In this document: positions 22,338 to 29,214 of the stretch, in pieces
Numbering within the stretch: position 1 is the stretch's first letter
Layout of the letters: each line of letters starts with the position of its first letter
Source: Altererythrobacter sp.
GTDB taxonomy: Bacteria > Pseudomonadota > Alphaproteobacteria > Sphingomonadales > Sphingomonadaceae
NCBI GenBank assembly: GCA_016793865.1
Contig: JAEULJ010000001.1
Location: 62,001 to 126,000 of the forward strand
Direction of reading: 5' to 3'
DNA length: 64,000 nucleotides
Notes under the pieces: generated by a model
Seen by the model: the letters and a program-made list of their open reading frames with translations, nothing else
Database searches by the model: none
Told to the model about the DNA's origin: nothing
Program-made: the position numbers and the translations under genes

Positions 22338-22903
22338 CAGTCGTCTGCCTTCTCTTCTTCGAGTTCGATGATTTCATCCGCGCCGCTGGTGTCGAGCGGG
22401 CGGGTGGCGGCGATCAGCGCGTCGGTGAGGACGAGCTGCGCCGAATGGATCTGGTCGCGGGGCACGGTCACCTCGCCCGCCTTGCGGTCGGCGATGGTGA
22501 CATCCTCGCCGGAAATGCCCTTCAGTTCGCCACGAAGGCTGCGCTGACCGTCCCAGCCCTTGGCCATCGCGATCTTCGCCTCGTGCCCCGCCCAGGCGGC
22601 GAAGTCCTTCACGCGGGTCAGCGGGCGGTCGATGCCGGGGCTGCTGACTTCGAGGTGGTAATGCCCCTCGATCAGCACCGTCCCCTCCTCTTCCAGCGCA
22701 TCGAACCGGTCGGAGATGCGGCGGCTCAGGGAGGCGCACTGGTCGATCACGAGCTGCCCGGTGGCGGGATCCTCGGCCATGACCTGCAGCGCCTCGCCGC
22801 CGTCACCGGCTTCCGAAGGCATCATCTTCACGCGCACCAAGTCGAGCCCGAGCGCGGCGGCTTCGGGTTCGATCACTTCGGTCAGGCGCGCGATATCGGC
22901 CAA
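22337..22903 (-). CDS. rimP: Ribosome maturation factor RimP
   Basis: A 188-aa protein needed for 30S maturation. Motifs: IEPEAAALGLDLVRVKM at the N-terminus, LVIDQCASLSRRISD, and HYHLEVSSPGIDRPLTR. The start is TTG at 22903, supported by GGAG about 9 bases upstream and by the normal length. No ATG or GTG fits the conserved N-terminus. First gene of the rimP-nusA-ylxR-infB operon. Confidence 0.94.
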   Translation of the reverse strand: MADIARLTEVIEPEAAALGLDLVRVKMMPSEAGDGGEALQVMAEDPATGQLVIDQCASLSRRISDRFDALEEEGTVLIEGHYHLEVSSPGIDRPLTRVKDFAAWAGHEAKIAMAKGWDGQRSLRGELKGISGEDVTIADRKAGEVTVPRDQIHSAQLVLTDALIAATRPLDTSGADEIIELEEEKADD

Positions 22904-23066
22904 GCTGGTCTCCGGTCAGGGGCCGCCAGTGCCGCAACGGGGTTTCGTGCCGGCCCCTCGCGGCGCCAGCCCCACACAGTCACGACAATGTCGGGATGAG
23001 CGGCAGATAGGCGCGCGCCGGCGCGATTGCAACTCGGAAATCGGGCGTCACCGAAGACGGGCGGCA

Positions 23067-24098
23067 TCACGCCTGCTCGGCGGCGATCCCGTGCTTGCGG
23101 ATGCAATGGCGCAGCTGGTCATAGCTCAGCCCGAGCGCCTTGGCGGTCTGGCGCTGATTCCAGCGGTTGCGGCCCAGCGAATGCTCCAGGATCGCGCGTT
23201 CATGCGCATCCACCGCAGCGCGCAGGTCCGCAACCGAATCGTAATCGGGGGCGGACGGGGTGGAGGTAGCGCCGCCGGGTGGAACCTCGGCCGGGGTAGC
23301 CTGGCCAGCCGCGCAATCCGGCTTCCACGGACTGTCGAAGGGATCGAACTGGACATGGCCGATGGGCGCTCCCCAATCGTCCCAGCGGTACACCGCGCGC
23401 TCGATCACATTGCGCAGCTCGCGCACATTGCCGGGCCAGCCGTAGTCGCCGAGCTGGCCTGCGACATGGGTCGCGAAGCCGGGCCAGCGCTCCCAGCCGA
23501 GTTCGGCCGCCATGCGCCGCCCGAAATAGTCCGACAGCACCTCCACATCGCCTTCCCGCACCCTGAGCGGCGGCAGGGTGATGACCTCGAAGCTAAGCCG
23601 GTCCAGCAGGTCGGAGCGGAAACCGCCGCGCGCGGCCTTGGCCGGCAGGTCCTCGTTGGTGGCGGCCACGATGCGCACGTTCACGCGCATGGGGCGGGAG
23701 GAGCCGATGCGGGTGACCTCGCCATATTCGACCGCGCGCAACAGCCGTTCCTGCGCACCCATCGACAGCGTGCCCAGTTCGTCGAGAAAAAGCGTCCCTT
23801 TGTCGGCTTCTTCGAACCGTCCGGCGCGGGTTCTGGTAGCCCCGGTAAATGCGCCGGCCTCGTGTCCGAAAAGTTCGGCCTCGATCAGCGTTTCGGGCAA
23901 GGCGGCGCAGTTCATGGTGACGAGCGGTTCGTCCCAGCGCGAGGACAGGCGATGCAAGCGTTCGGCGATCAACTCCTTGCCAGTGCCTCGCTCGCCGATG
24001 ATCAGCACCGGGCGCTGCATCGGCGCGGCCTTGCTGGTCCGCTCCACGGCATCGAGGAAGGCGGTCGATTGACCGACGAACTGGTTGTCCCGCTGCAT
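23067..24098 (-). CDS. pspF: Phage shock operon activator PspF (sigma-54 enhancer-binding protein)
   Basis: The product is 343 aa from ATG at 24098 (MQRDNQFVGQS). It consists of an AAA+ domain with no N-terminal sensor domain, as expected for PspF: Walker A GERGTGKEL, the sigma-54 contact loop GAFTGA, Walker B TLFLDEL and WPGNVRELRNVIERAVYRWD. The C-terminus is a Fis-type helix-turn-helix (NQRQTAKALGLSYDQLRHCI). It activates the divergent psp promoter at 24198 and is normally held inactive by PspA. Confidence 0.95.
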   Translation of the reverse strand: MQRDNQFVGQSTAFLDAVERTSKAAPMQRPVLIIGERGTGKELIAERLHRLSSRWDEPLVTMNCAALPETLIEAELFGHEAGAFTGATRTRAGRFEEADKGTLFLDELGTLSMGAQERLLRAVEYGEVTRIGSSRPMRVNVRIVAATNEDLPAKAARGGFRSDLLDRLSFEVITLPPLRVREGDVEVLSDYFGRRMAAELGWERWPGFATHVAGQLGDYGWPGNVRELRNVIERAVYRWDDWGAPIGHVQFDPFDSPWKPDCAAGQATPAEVPPGGATSTPSAPDYDSVADLRAAVDAHERAILEHSLGRNRWNQRQTAKALGLSYDQLRHCIRKHGIAAEQA

Positions 24099-24197
24099 CC
24101 CCGCGATATAGCGGATTTCACCGAATCTTGGCAAGAATTCCCTTGCCCGGAGTTGGGTGAATTTCACACTATGGCTGATTTTCGCCATTCCGGTGGT

Positions 24198-24214
24198 TTG
24201 GCACGGTGCTTGCT
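24198..24214 (+). promoter_or_regulatory. Sigma-54 promoter of the psp operon
   Basis: TTGGCACGGTGCTTGCT matches the -24/-12 consensus YTGGCACG-N4-TTGCW perfectly. It is 34 bases upstream of the 50-aa gene at 24248 and faces away from pspF, which encodes the matching enhancer-binding activator. Confidence 0.93.
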
Positions 24215-24247
24215 GCTATCTCGGCAACTGCATCCGGGAGGACCACC

Positions 24248-24400
24248 ATGTACAACCGCAGCTTCTTCACCACCCGCCTTGGCCAAGCCGCGCTCGCCTC
24301 GATCGGCGCGATGGCGGCCTTCGTGATGCTGTCCACCCAGATCACCATCACCGCCCCCGCGGCGCAGCTCGCGCTGGTGCAGACGGCGGAACTGGCGTGA
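24248..24400 (+). CDS. 50-aa membrane peptide, first gene of the psp operon
   Basis: ATG at 24248 follows GGGAGGACCACC. The peptide begins MYNRSFFTTRLGQAALASIG and has one hydrophobic segment (about residues 13-30) and no charged tail. It is the first cistron after the sigma-54 promoter. Its stop overlaps a GTG (24397) that is in frame with pspA. No family is recognised. Position suggests a role in membrane stress sensing or translational coupling. Confidence 0.7.
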   Translation: MYNRSFFTTRLGQAALASIGAMAAFVMLSTQITITAPAAQLALVQTAELA

Positions 24401-24612
24401 TCGGCAACGACCCTTTCGATCCCCTAGGGCCGGAGCCTCGCTCCCCCGACCCCCGCGGCGCGTCCTCCCGGACCGCCGCCGAGGCTTCGGCCCGCCTCCA
24501 CATGCCGTCCGAAAATCGCCGGTCGCGCCTCGACGAGGAAGTCGAACGGTTGCGCCGGTCGCCCACCCCCACCCAGTCGGGACCGAACCCTTCGTTCAAT
24601 GGAGTACCTTTG

Positions 24613-25308
24613 ATGGGCATATTCAACCGCGCCCGAGACATCTTCGCCGCCAATTTCAACGAGCTGCTCGACAAGGCGGACGATCCGCAGAAGATGATCC
24701 GCATGATCATCCTCGAGATGGAGGAAACCCTTGTCGAGGTTCGCGCCAGCGCCGCGCGCACCATCGCCGACCAGAAGGAGATGCACCGCCATTCGGTCAA
24801 GCTGGACAAGCTCCAGGCCGACTGGTCGGAAAAGGCGCAGCTCGCGCTCAGCAAGGACCGCGAGGATCTCGCCCGCGCGGCCCTGGTCGAGAAGAAGAAG
24901 GCGGCCGACATGAGCGAACAGCTCAAGGCGGAAATCGCGGTGCTCGACGATGCACTGCGGGCCTACGAGCAGGACATCCAGAAGCTGCAGAACCGCCTGC
25001 GCGAGGCGCGCACGCGCCAGACCGCGATCGCGGCCCGGCTTGAGAGCGCCGAGAACCGCGTGAAGCTGCGCAGCCTGATGACCAACGAGCGCGTGGACGA
25101 TGCCCTCAGCCGCTTCGACCAGCTCGAGCGGCGGGTCGATTACGCGGAAGGCCGCGCCGATGCGCTCCAGATCGCGGACGGCACCGGAAAGCCCACGCTG
25201 GCCGACGAGATCGCCGCACTGGAGGGTGCCGACGCGATCGACGACGAACTTGCTGAAATGAAGCGCGCCCTCGGCAAGCCCGGCGCGGCGGCTGAAAAGG
25301 GGGAATAA
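24613..25308 (+). CDS. pspA: Phage shock protein A
   Basis: The product is 231 aa from ATG at 24613, which follows GGAGTACCTTTG and gives the standard start MGIFNRARDIFAANFNELLD. PspA is an ESCRT-III-like, coiled-coil membrane-remodelling protein that binds stressed inner membrane and inhibits PspF. The whole length is helical (KKKAADMSEQLKAEIAVLDD, NRLREARTRQTAIAARLESA). The frame stays open upstream to a GTG at 24397, which would add 72 residues of proline and arginine-rich sequence. I regard the shorter form as real. Confidence 0.95.
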   Translation: MGIFNRARDIFAANFNELLDKADDPQKMIRMIILEMEETLVEVRASAARTIADQKEMHRHSVKLDKLQADWSEKAQLALSKDREDLARAALVEKKKAADMSEQLKAEIAVLDDALRAYEQDIQKLQNRLREARTRQTAIAARLESAENRVKLRSLMTNERVDDALSRFDQLERRVDYAEGRADALQIADGTGKPTLADEIAALEGADAIDDELAEMKRALGKPGAAAEKGE

Positions 25309-25311
25309 CCA

Positions 25312-25614
25312 ATGGAGCCCGAGAATTTCTTCTTCCTGGTAATGCTGCTGCTGGGGCTTCCCTGGCTGGTCCTGCACTATATCACCAAGTGGAAGACCGC
25401 CGCCACGATCACCACCGATGACGAGGTGCTGCTCGAGGAGCTCTACAATCTGGCCAAGCGGCTCGACGAGCGCATGGACACGGTCGAGCGGCTGGTCGCC
25501 AGCGACAACCCCGACTTCCGTCCGGCCCGCCTCACGCACAACCTGGAAACCGACAACCAGCAGCTTCGCGAACTGGAGAAGCTCATGGCAGAAAAGAACG
25601 GAGCAAGCCGGTGA
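25312..25614 (+). CDS. pspB: Envelope stress response membrane protein PspB
   Basis: A 100-aa protein with an N-terminal membrane helix (FFFLVMLLLGLPWLVLHYITK) and a C-terminal amphipathic helix, LAKRLDERMDTVERLVASDN, with the PspB pattern R(M/I)..(L/V)E..L. It starts 3 bases after pspA and ends on the GTGA start of pspC. PspB and PspC sense envelope stress and relieve PspA inhibition of PspF. The C-terminus is about 25 residues longer than in E. coli. Confidence 0.9.
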   Translation: MEPENFFFLVMLLLGLPWLVLHYITKWKTAATITTDDEVLLEELYNLAKRLDERMDTVERLVASDNPDFRPARLTHNLETDNQQLRELEKLMAEKNGASR

Positions 25615-25988
25615 AGACGCCTCACACAACGCTGTATCGCGACAAGGCCAATGCCAAGCTCATGGGCGTCTGCGCCGGTATCGCGGACTACACGGGCGTC
25701 AACCTGTTCTGGGTCCGCATGATGGCAATCCTGGTCTTCTTCATGACCAGCGGCGGAGTGGTCCCGTTCTACATCCTGGCCGGGATGCTGCTCGATAAGA
25801 AGCCACCCTATCTCTACTCCGACAAGCAGGAGCAGCGTTACTGGCAGGGCGTCCGCCAGAGCCCTCAGCGCACCGCGCGCGAAATCCGCAGCCGCATGAA
25901 GGACGTGGATCGCCGCCTGGCCGAGGTCGAGAACTTCTACGTCAGCAGCAATCCGCGGCTCAACGCCGAGATCGAACGGCTGCGCTGA
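25611..25988 (+). CDS. pspC: Envelope stress response membrane protein PspC
   Basis: A 125-aa protein with a GTG start overlapping the pspB stop. It has the PspC domain, LYRDKANAKLMGVCAGIADY followed by NLFWVRMMAILVFF and a second hydrophobic stretch ending FYILAGMLLDKK. A cytoplasmic or periplasmic helix (SRMKDVDRRLAEVENFYVSS) ends the protein. Works with PspB in psp signalling and membrane protection. Confidence 0.95.
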   Translation: MKTPHTTLYRDKANAKLMGVCAGIADYTGVNLFWVRMMAILVFFMTSGGVVPFYILAGMLLDKKPPYLYSDKQEQRYWQGVRQSPQRTAREIRSRMKDVDRRLAEVENFYVSSNPRLNAEIERLR

Positions 25989-26017
25989 ACACATCCAACA
26001 GGGGAGTACACACTATC

Positions 26018-26329
26018 ATGGAAGGCACCATCGCGCTGCTTATTCCGATCCTGGCGCTGACGATACCGATTGTCGCGATCTGGACCAAGCACCAGCAGAA
26101 GCTGGCGGAGATGAACGTCAAGTCGACGGCTGAAAATACCGCTGAGCGGGCCGCGCAATACGCCACCCAGATCACCCAGCTCGAGGATCGGGTGCGCGTG
26201 CTGGAACGTATCGTCACCGACGGCGGCTACAACGTCGCGACCCAGATCGAGGCGCTGCGCGACCAACGCCGGGTCGAAGACCAGAGTGCCGGCGTGCCGC
26301 TCGACGCGATTCGCAAGGAGCGCGCATGA
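26018..26329 (+). CDS. PspB-like small membrane protein, paralogue 1
   Basis: A 103-aa protein with an N-terminal membrane helix (LLIPILALTIPIVAIW) and a C-terminal coiled coil containing LEDRVRVLERIVTDGGYNV, then QIEALRDQ. The RV..LERIV pattern resembles the C-terminal helix of PspB, but the proteins are longer and more divergent than PspB itself. ATG at 26018 has a GGGGAG element. It starts 29 bases after pspC and its stop overlaps the next start (ATGA), so it belongs to the psp transcript. Function unknown. I infer a membrane-stress role. Confidence 0.8.
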   Translation: MEGTIALLIPILALTIPIVAIWTKHQQKLAEMNVKSTAENTAERAAQYATQITQLEDRVRVLERIVTDGGYNVATQIEALRDQRRVEDQSAGVPLDAIRKERA

Positions 26330-26676
26330 TGGATTGGGGCGGGCCATTTTTCGTGATCGCGATCATCGCGATCAGCACGGGCGGCTGGCTCGTGAACAAC
26401 TGGATCCGTGCGCGTCACGGCTATTCCCTGGAGAATGAGTGGGGCGGCACGACCGAGCCCACCGAAGCCAAGGCGAATTCGGAACTCAAGCGCGAGAACG
26501 TTGCCCTGAGAAGCGAACTCAAGACCGTACACGATCGTGTGGCAGTGCTGGAGCGGATCGTGACCGACAAGGGTTACGGCTTGCGCGAGGAGATCGAGGC
26601 GCTGCGCGATGCCCGCGGTGGCACGGATCAGGGCGCGGGCGCGCCCCTCGACATCGCCAGGCAGGAGCGCGTCTGA
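26326..26676 (+). CDS. PspB-like small membrane protein, paralogue 2
   Basis: A 116-aa protein with a membrane helix (FFVIAIIAISTGGWLV) and a soluble coiled coil with VHDRVAVLERIVTDKGYGL and EEIEALRDA. It shares with paralogue 3 a GYSLENEWG or GYPLEGMWG motif right after the membrane segment, which paralogues 1, 4 and 5 lack. Four-base overlap with the gene before it. The stop and the next ATG share one base. Confidence 0.8.
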   Translation: MMDWGGPFFVIAIIAISTGGWLVNNWIRARHGYSLENEWGGTTEPTEAKANSELKRENVALRSELKTVHDRVAVLERIVTDKGYGLREEIEALRDARGGTDQGAGAPLDIARQERV

Positions 26677-27014
26677 TGGATGGGTCCGACTTCCTCCAAT
26701 ATCTGCCCTTCCTCATCGGCGGCGGCCTGTTGGTCAGCTTCGCGGGTGTGATCGGCTGGGTCCAGACCACCAAGCTGAAGATCAACGCCGGCTATCCGCT
26801 GGAGGGGATGTGGGGCCAATCGCTCCACCCCAAGCGCGACGCGCAGACCGATCAGCGGGTCATGTTGCTGACGCAGGAGAATGCCGCGCTCCAGGCCGAG
26901 ATCGGCTCGGTCAAGGACCGGCTCGCCAATGTCGAGCGCATCGTCACCGACAGCGGCTTCCATCTCACGCATGAAATCGACCGGCTGCGGATCGGGAAGG
27001 ACAAGGACCAGTGA
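26676..27014 (+). CDS. PspB-like small membrane protein, paralogue 3
   Basis: A 112-aa protein with a membrane helix (LPFLIGGGLLVSFAGVIGW), the GYPLEGMWG motif, and a coiled coil with VKDRLANVERIVTDSGFHL and HEIDRLR. ATG at 26676 begins on the last base of the previous stop, implying termination-reinitiation. An in-frame upstream extension into paralogue 2 is not used, since it loses the membrane helix start. Confidence 0.8.
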   Translation: MDGSDFLQYLPFLIGGGLLVSFAGVIGWVQTTKLKINAGYPLEGMWGQSLHPKRDAQTDQRVMLLTQENAALQAEIGSVKDRLANVERIVTDSGFHLTHEIDRLRIGKDKDQ

Positions 27015-27298
27015 ACTTTCCCGAAGCAATCGCCCTGTGCGCTGTCGTCATCGGGCTGATCGCGGGAGCGGGCATCCTGCTGGAGGCATACAACCGCCGC
27101 CTCAAGAACCGCGAGCGCGAGCTCGAGCTAAGGGTCCGCATGGCCGAGACCCAGGGCCGCGACCGCATTGCCGGCCTGCCGCAGGTCGAGGAAAGGCTGC
27201 GTGTGCTCGAACGCATTGCAACTGACCGGCGCAGCGATCTTGCCAGCGAAATCGAGGAGCTGCGCGAGATCGCGCCGCTGCGGGAGAATGTTCGATGA
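27011..27298 (+). CDS. PspB-like small membrane protein, paralogue 4
   Basis: A 95-aa protein starting at GTG 27011 within the previous stop (GTGA). Membrane helix LCAVVIGLIAGAGILLEAY is followed by a strongly charged helix (RLKNRERELELRVRMAE) and the signature VEERLRVLERIATDRRSDL with SEIEELRE. The spacing of membrane helix to signature is similar to that in paralogues 1 and 5. Confidence 0.8.
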   Translation: MNFPEAIALCAVVIGLIAGAGILLEAYNRRLKNRERELELRVRMAETQGRDRIAGLPQVEERLRVLERIATDRRSDLASEIEELREIAPLRENVR

Positions 27299-27579
27299 GC
27301 GGTTGGATGGTCGTGGCGATCGTGGCGATCGTGATGTCGGCACTGGTCAAGATCGTCAGCATCCGCCGCGACGAGCGCCACGGCGTGGTCCGGGACGAGG
27401 ATGACAATCCGGTCCGCCTGCCTCGCGACGATCCGGCGGCGCGCCGCGAGATCGAGGAACTGCGCGAGCGCATCAAGGTGCTGGAGCGCATCGCCACCGA
27501 TGGCAACACGCCGTCGGCCAATGAAACCCGCCGCATCTCGCAGGAGATCGAGGCGTTGCGGGACCGCCAGGACGGCTGA
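27295..27579 (+). CDS. PspB-like small membrane protein, paralogue 5
   Basis: A 94-aa protein with ATG at 27295 overlapping the previous stop. Membrane helix MVVAIVAIVMSALVKIV, then a charged linker and the signature LRERIKVLERIATDGN with a 7-residue insertion before QEIEALRDR. It ends 21 bases before the next start, where a strong AGGAGGAGG ribosome site restarts translation. Confidence 0.8.
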   Translation: MSGWMVVAIVAIVMSALVKIVSIRRDERHGVVRDEDDNPVRLPRDDPAARREIEELRERIKVLERIATDGNTPSANETRRISQEIEALRDRQDG

Positions 27580-27600
27580 GGGACAGGAGGAGGAACGAAC

Positions 27601-27846
27601 GTGATCATGCCCGAACCTACGCTTGTGATCGCCGGTGCCGCGCTCGTCGGGCTGGTGGTGGTGGTGGCCGCGCTGCTCAAGGGCTGGCAAGGCTGGCTGG
27701 CGCTCAAGCAGCGCGAGATGGACGTGCAGGCCACGCCGGCCAAGGGCGCGGGCGGTTCCCCGCTCATCGTCGCCCGGATCGAGCTCAGCGACCTGAAAGA
27801 GCGCATTCGCAAGCTGGAAGCGATCGCAAGCGGGGTGGACCCGTGA
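27601..27846 (+). CDS. PspB-like small membrane protein, paralogue 6 (degenerate signature)
   Basis: An 81-aa protein. GTG at 27601 has ideal spacing from AGGAGGAGG, while ATG at 27607 is the alternative. Membrane helix LVIAGAALVGLVVVVAALLK, then a C-terminal LKERIRKLEAIASG that keeps the helix pattern but lacks the TD ending and the following EIEALRD helix. Shorter than the others, so it could be a diverged copy. Confidence 0.7.
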   Translation: MIMPEPTLVIAGAALVGLVVVVAALLKGWQGWLALKQREMDVQATPAKGAGGSPLIVARIELSDLKERIRKLEAIASGVDP

Positions 27847-28031
27847 GCGGCGCCAGAAGCGTGGTCCGGGGCGATGCCGCGCGGGTCGGGATCGGCCTGG
27901 GCAGCGCGATCGCGGTTGCCATCAGCTGGTCGCTGCACAAGTCGATCCTGTGGGCGGCCATTCATGGCTTCCTCGGCTGGTTCTACGTCATCTATTACGC
28001 GATCACCCGCCCTGGCGGGATTTCGGGCTGA
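27843..28031 (+). CDS. Small two-helix membrane protein ending the psp cluster
   Basis: A 62-aa protein with a GTG start inside the previous stop (GTGA). It has two hydrophobic segments, IGLGSAIAVAISWSL and ILWAAIHGFLGWFYVIYYAI. No coiled coil or LERI signature. It is probably the last gene of the psp transcript, and no clear terminator is seen before sufE, 142 bases on. Function unknown. Confidence 0.65.
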   Translation: MSGARSVVRGDAARVGIGLGSAIAVAISWSLHKSILWAAIHGFLGWFYVIYYAITRPGGISG

Positions 28032-28172
28032 GCGCCGGCTTCAACCCCGCCACCGCCCGTTCCCATTTGACACAGGGCTGCCATAGCCCGCTTGTCGCGC
28101 CGGCCGTCAGCGCATAGCGGCGGACGATGGGCCGGAGCGGGGGAGGCCCCCTGCGCCGAACGGAGGGCAGCG

Positions 28173-28586
28173 GTGAGGAGCCTGGACGACATCGCCGAGG
28201 AATATGCGTTCCTCGATCCCGACGACCGCTATCGCCTGCTGATCGAGCTCGGCCGGTCGCTGGAGCCGATGCCGCCCGCGCTCAGGACCGATGCGACGCT
28301 CGTGCGTGGCTGCTCGGCGCAGGTATGGGTTTATCCCACGGGCGATGAGGGTCGGCTCCATTTCCTGGCGGACAGCAATGCCGCCATCACCAAGGGCATC
28401 GTGGCGCTGGTCGTTGCCGCCGTGCAGGACAGGCCCGCCGCCGATGTCGCCGGCATGGACATCGCCGCCGCGCTCGCACCCTTCGATCTCGCCAATCAGC
28501 TTTCTTCCAATCGCACGCAGGGCCTTCCCAACATGATCGCACTGGTCAGGGACCATGCCGCGCGCATCGCGGCGGTGACGCGATGA
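28173..28586 (+). CDS. sufE: SufE family cysteine desulfuration protein
   Basis: A 137-aa protein from GTG at 28173, with CGGAGGG just upstream. SufE accepts persulfide sulfur from SufS for Fe-S cluster assembly. The active cysteine is in LVRGCSAQVWVY, and the C-terminal LSSNRTQGLPNMIALVRD is typical. The start of an upstream in-frame ATG (28092) would add unconserved residues. Overlaps the next gene by four bases. Confidence 0.92.
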   Translation: MRSLDDIAEEYAFLDPDDRYRLLIELGRSLEPMPPALRTDATLVRGCSAQVWVYPTGDEGRLHFLADSNAAITKGIVALVVAAVQDRPAADVAGMDIAAALAPFDLANQLSSNRTQGLPNMIALVRDHAARIAAVTR

Positions 28587-29176
28587 CCGGCGCGCAGGAA
28601 TTGAACGTGGCCTATTGGCGGGCCGGTATCCTGGCTGCCAACGCGGCGGACTGGATCACCGTGGCGGCATATGCGATCGCGGCGGTGCTGGCGCTGTATG
28701 CGGCACGCGCCGCCACGGCGCGCGATGTGCCGCGCGAGAGGCTGTTCTGGCAGTTCACCGCCGCCGCGATGCTGGCGCTGGGAATCAACGAGGTGTTCGA
28801 CTTCCAGCTCCTGCTCACCGCGCTGGGCAAGGAGTGGGCGCAATCCCACGGCCTTTACGAGCAGAGGCGCACCTTCCAGCTCATCTTCATCATATGCCTG
28901 GCGGGCGCGGCGCTTGTGGCGGGCGCTGCCACCTTGGCGCTGATGCGCCGCGCCCATCGCGCGGTGCGCCTGGCGCTGCTGGGTCTGGGCTTCATCGCGG
29001 TCTTCGTGCTGATCCGCGCCGCCTCGTTCCATCATGTCGACAGCCTGCTGGGCATGGGTCCGCGCAGCTTCAATTTCGGCTCGATCCAGGAGATGGCGGG
29101 CATCGTGCTCGTCGGCTTCGCCGCGTATGCCTACGTTCCGCGCCAAACGCGCGTGACTGCCCGGGGCGAAGACTAG
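28583..29176 (+). CDS. Polytopic membrane protein of unknown function
   Basis: A 197-aa protein with about five hydrophobic segments: near residues 22-40, 55-72, 95-120, 128-145 and 165-185. No enzymatic motif is recognised. It starts within the sufE stop (ATGA), so it may be translated with it, though no iron-sulfur link can be shown. It converges on the phytase-like gene. Confidence 0.7.
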   Translation: MTGAQELNVAYWRAGILAANAADWITVAAYAIAAVLALYAARAATARDVPRERLFWQFTAAAMLALGINEVFDFQLLLTALGKEWAQSHGLYEQRRTFQLIFIICLAGAALVAGAATLALMRRAHRAVRLALLGLGFIAVFVLIRAASFHHVDSLLGMGPRSFNFGSIQEMAGIVLVGFAAYAYVPRQTRVTARGED

Positions 29177-29214
29177 GTCGACACGCCCTGCGTGCCGGGG
29201 ATCGTCCGCGTGGC

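Noticed and set aside
20610-22547. 645-codon plus-strand open frame over nusA
   Set aside because: It is the antisense of NusA, whose KH and S1 motifs are intact on the minus strand.
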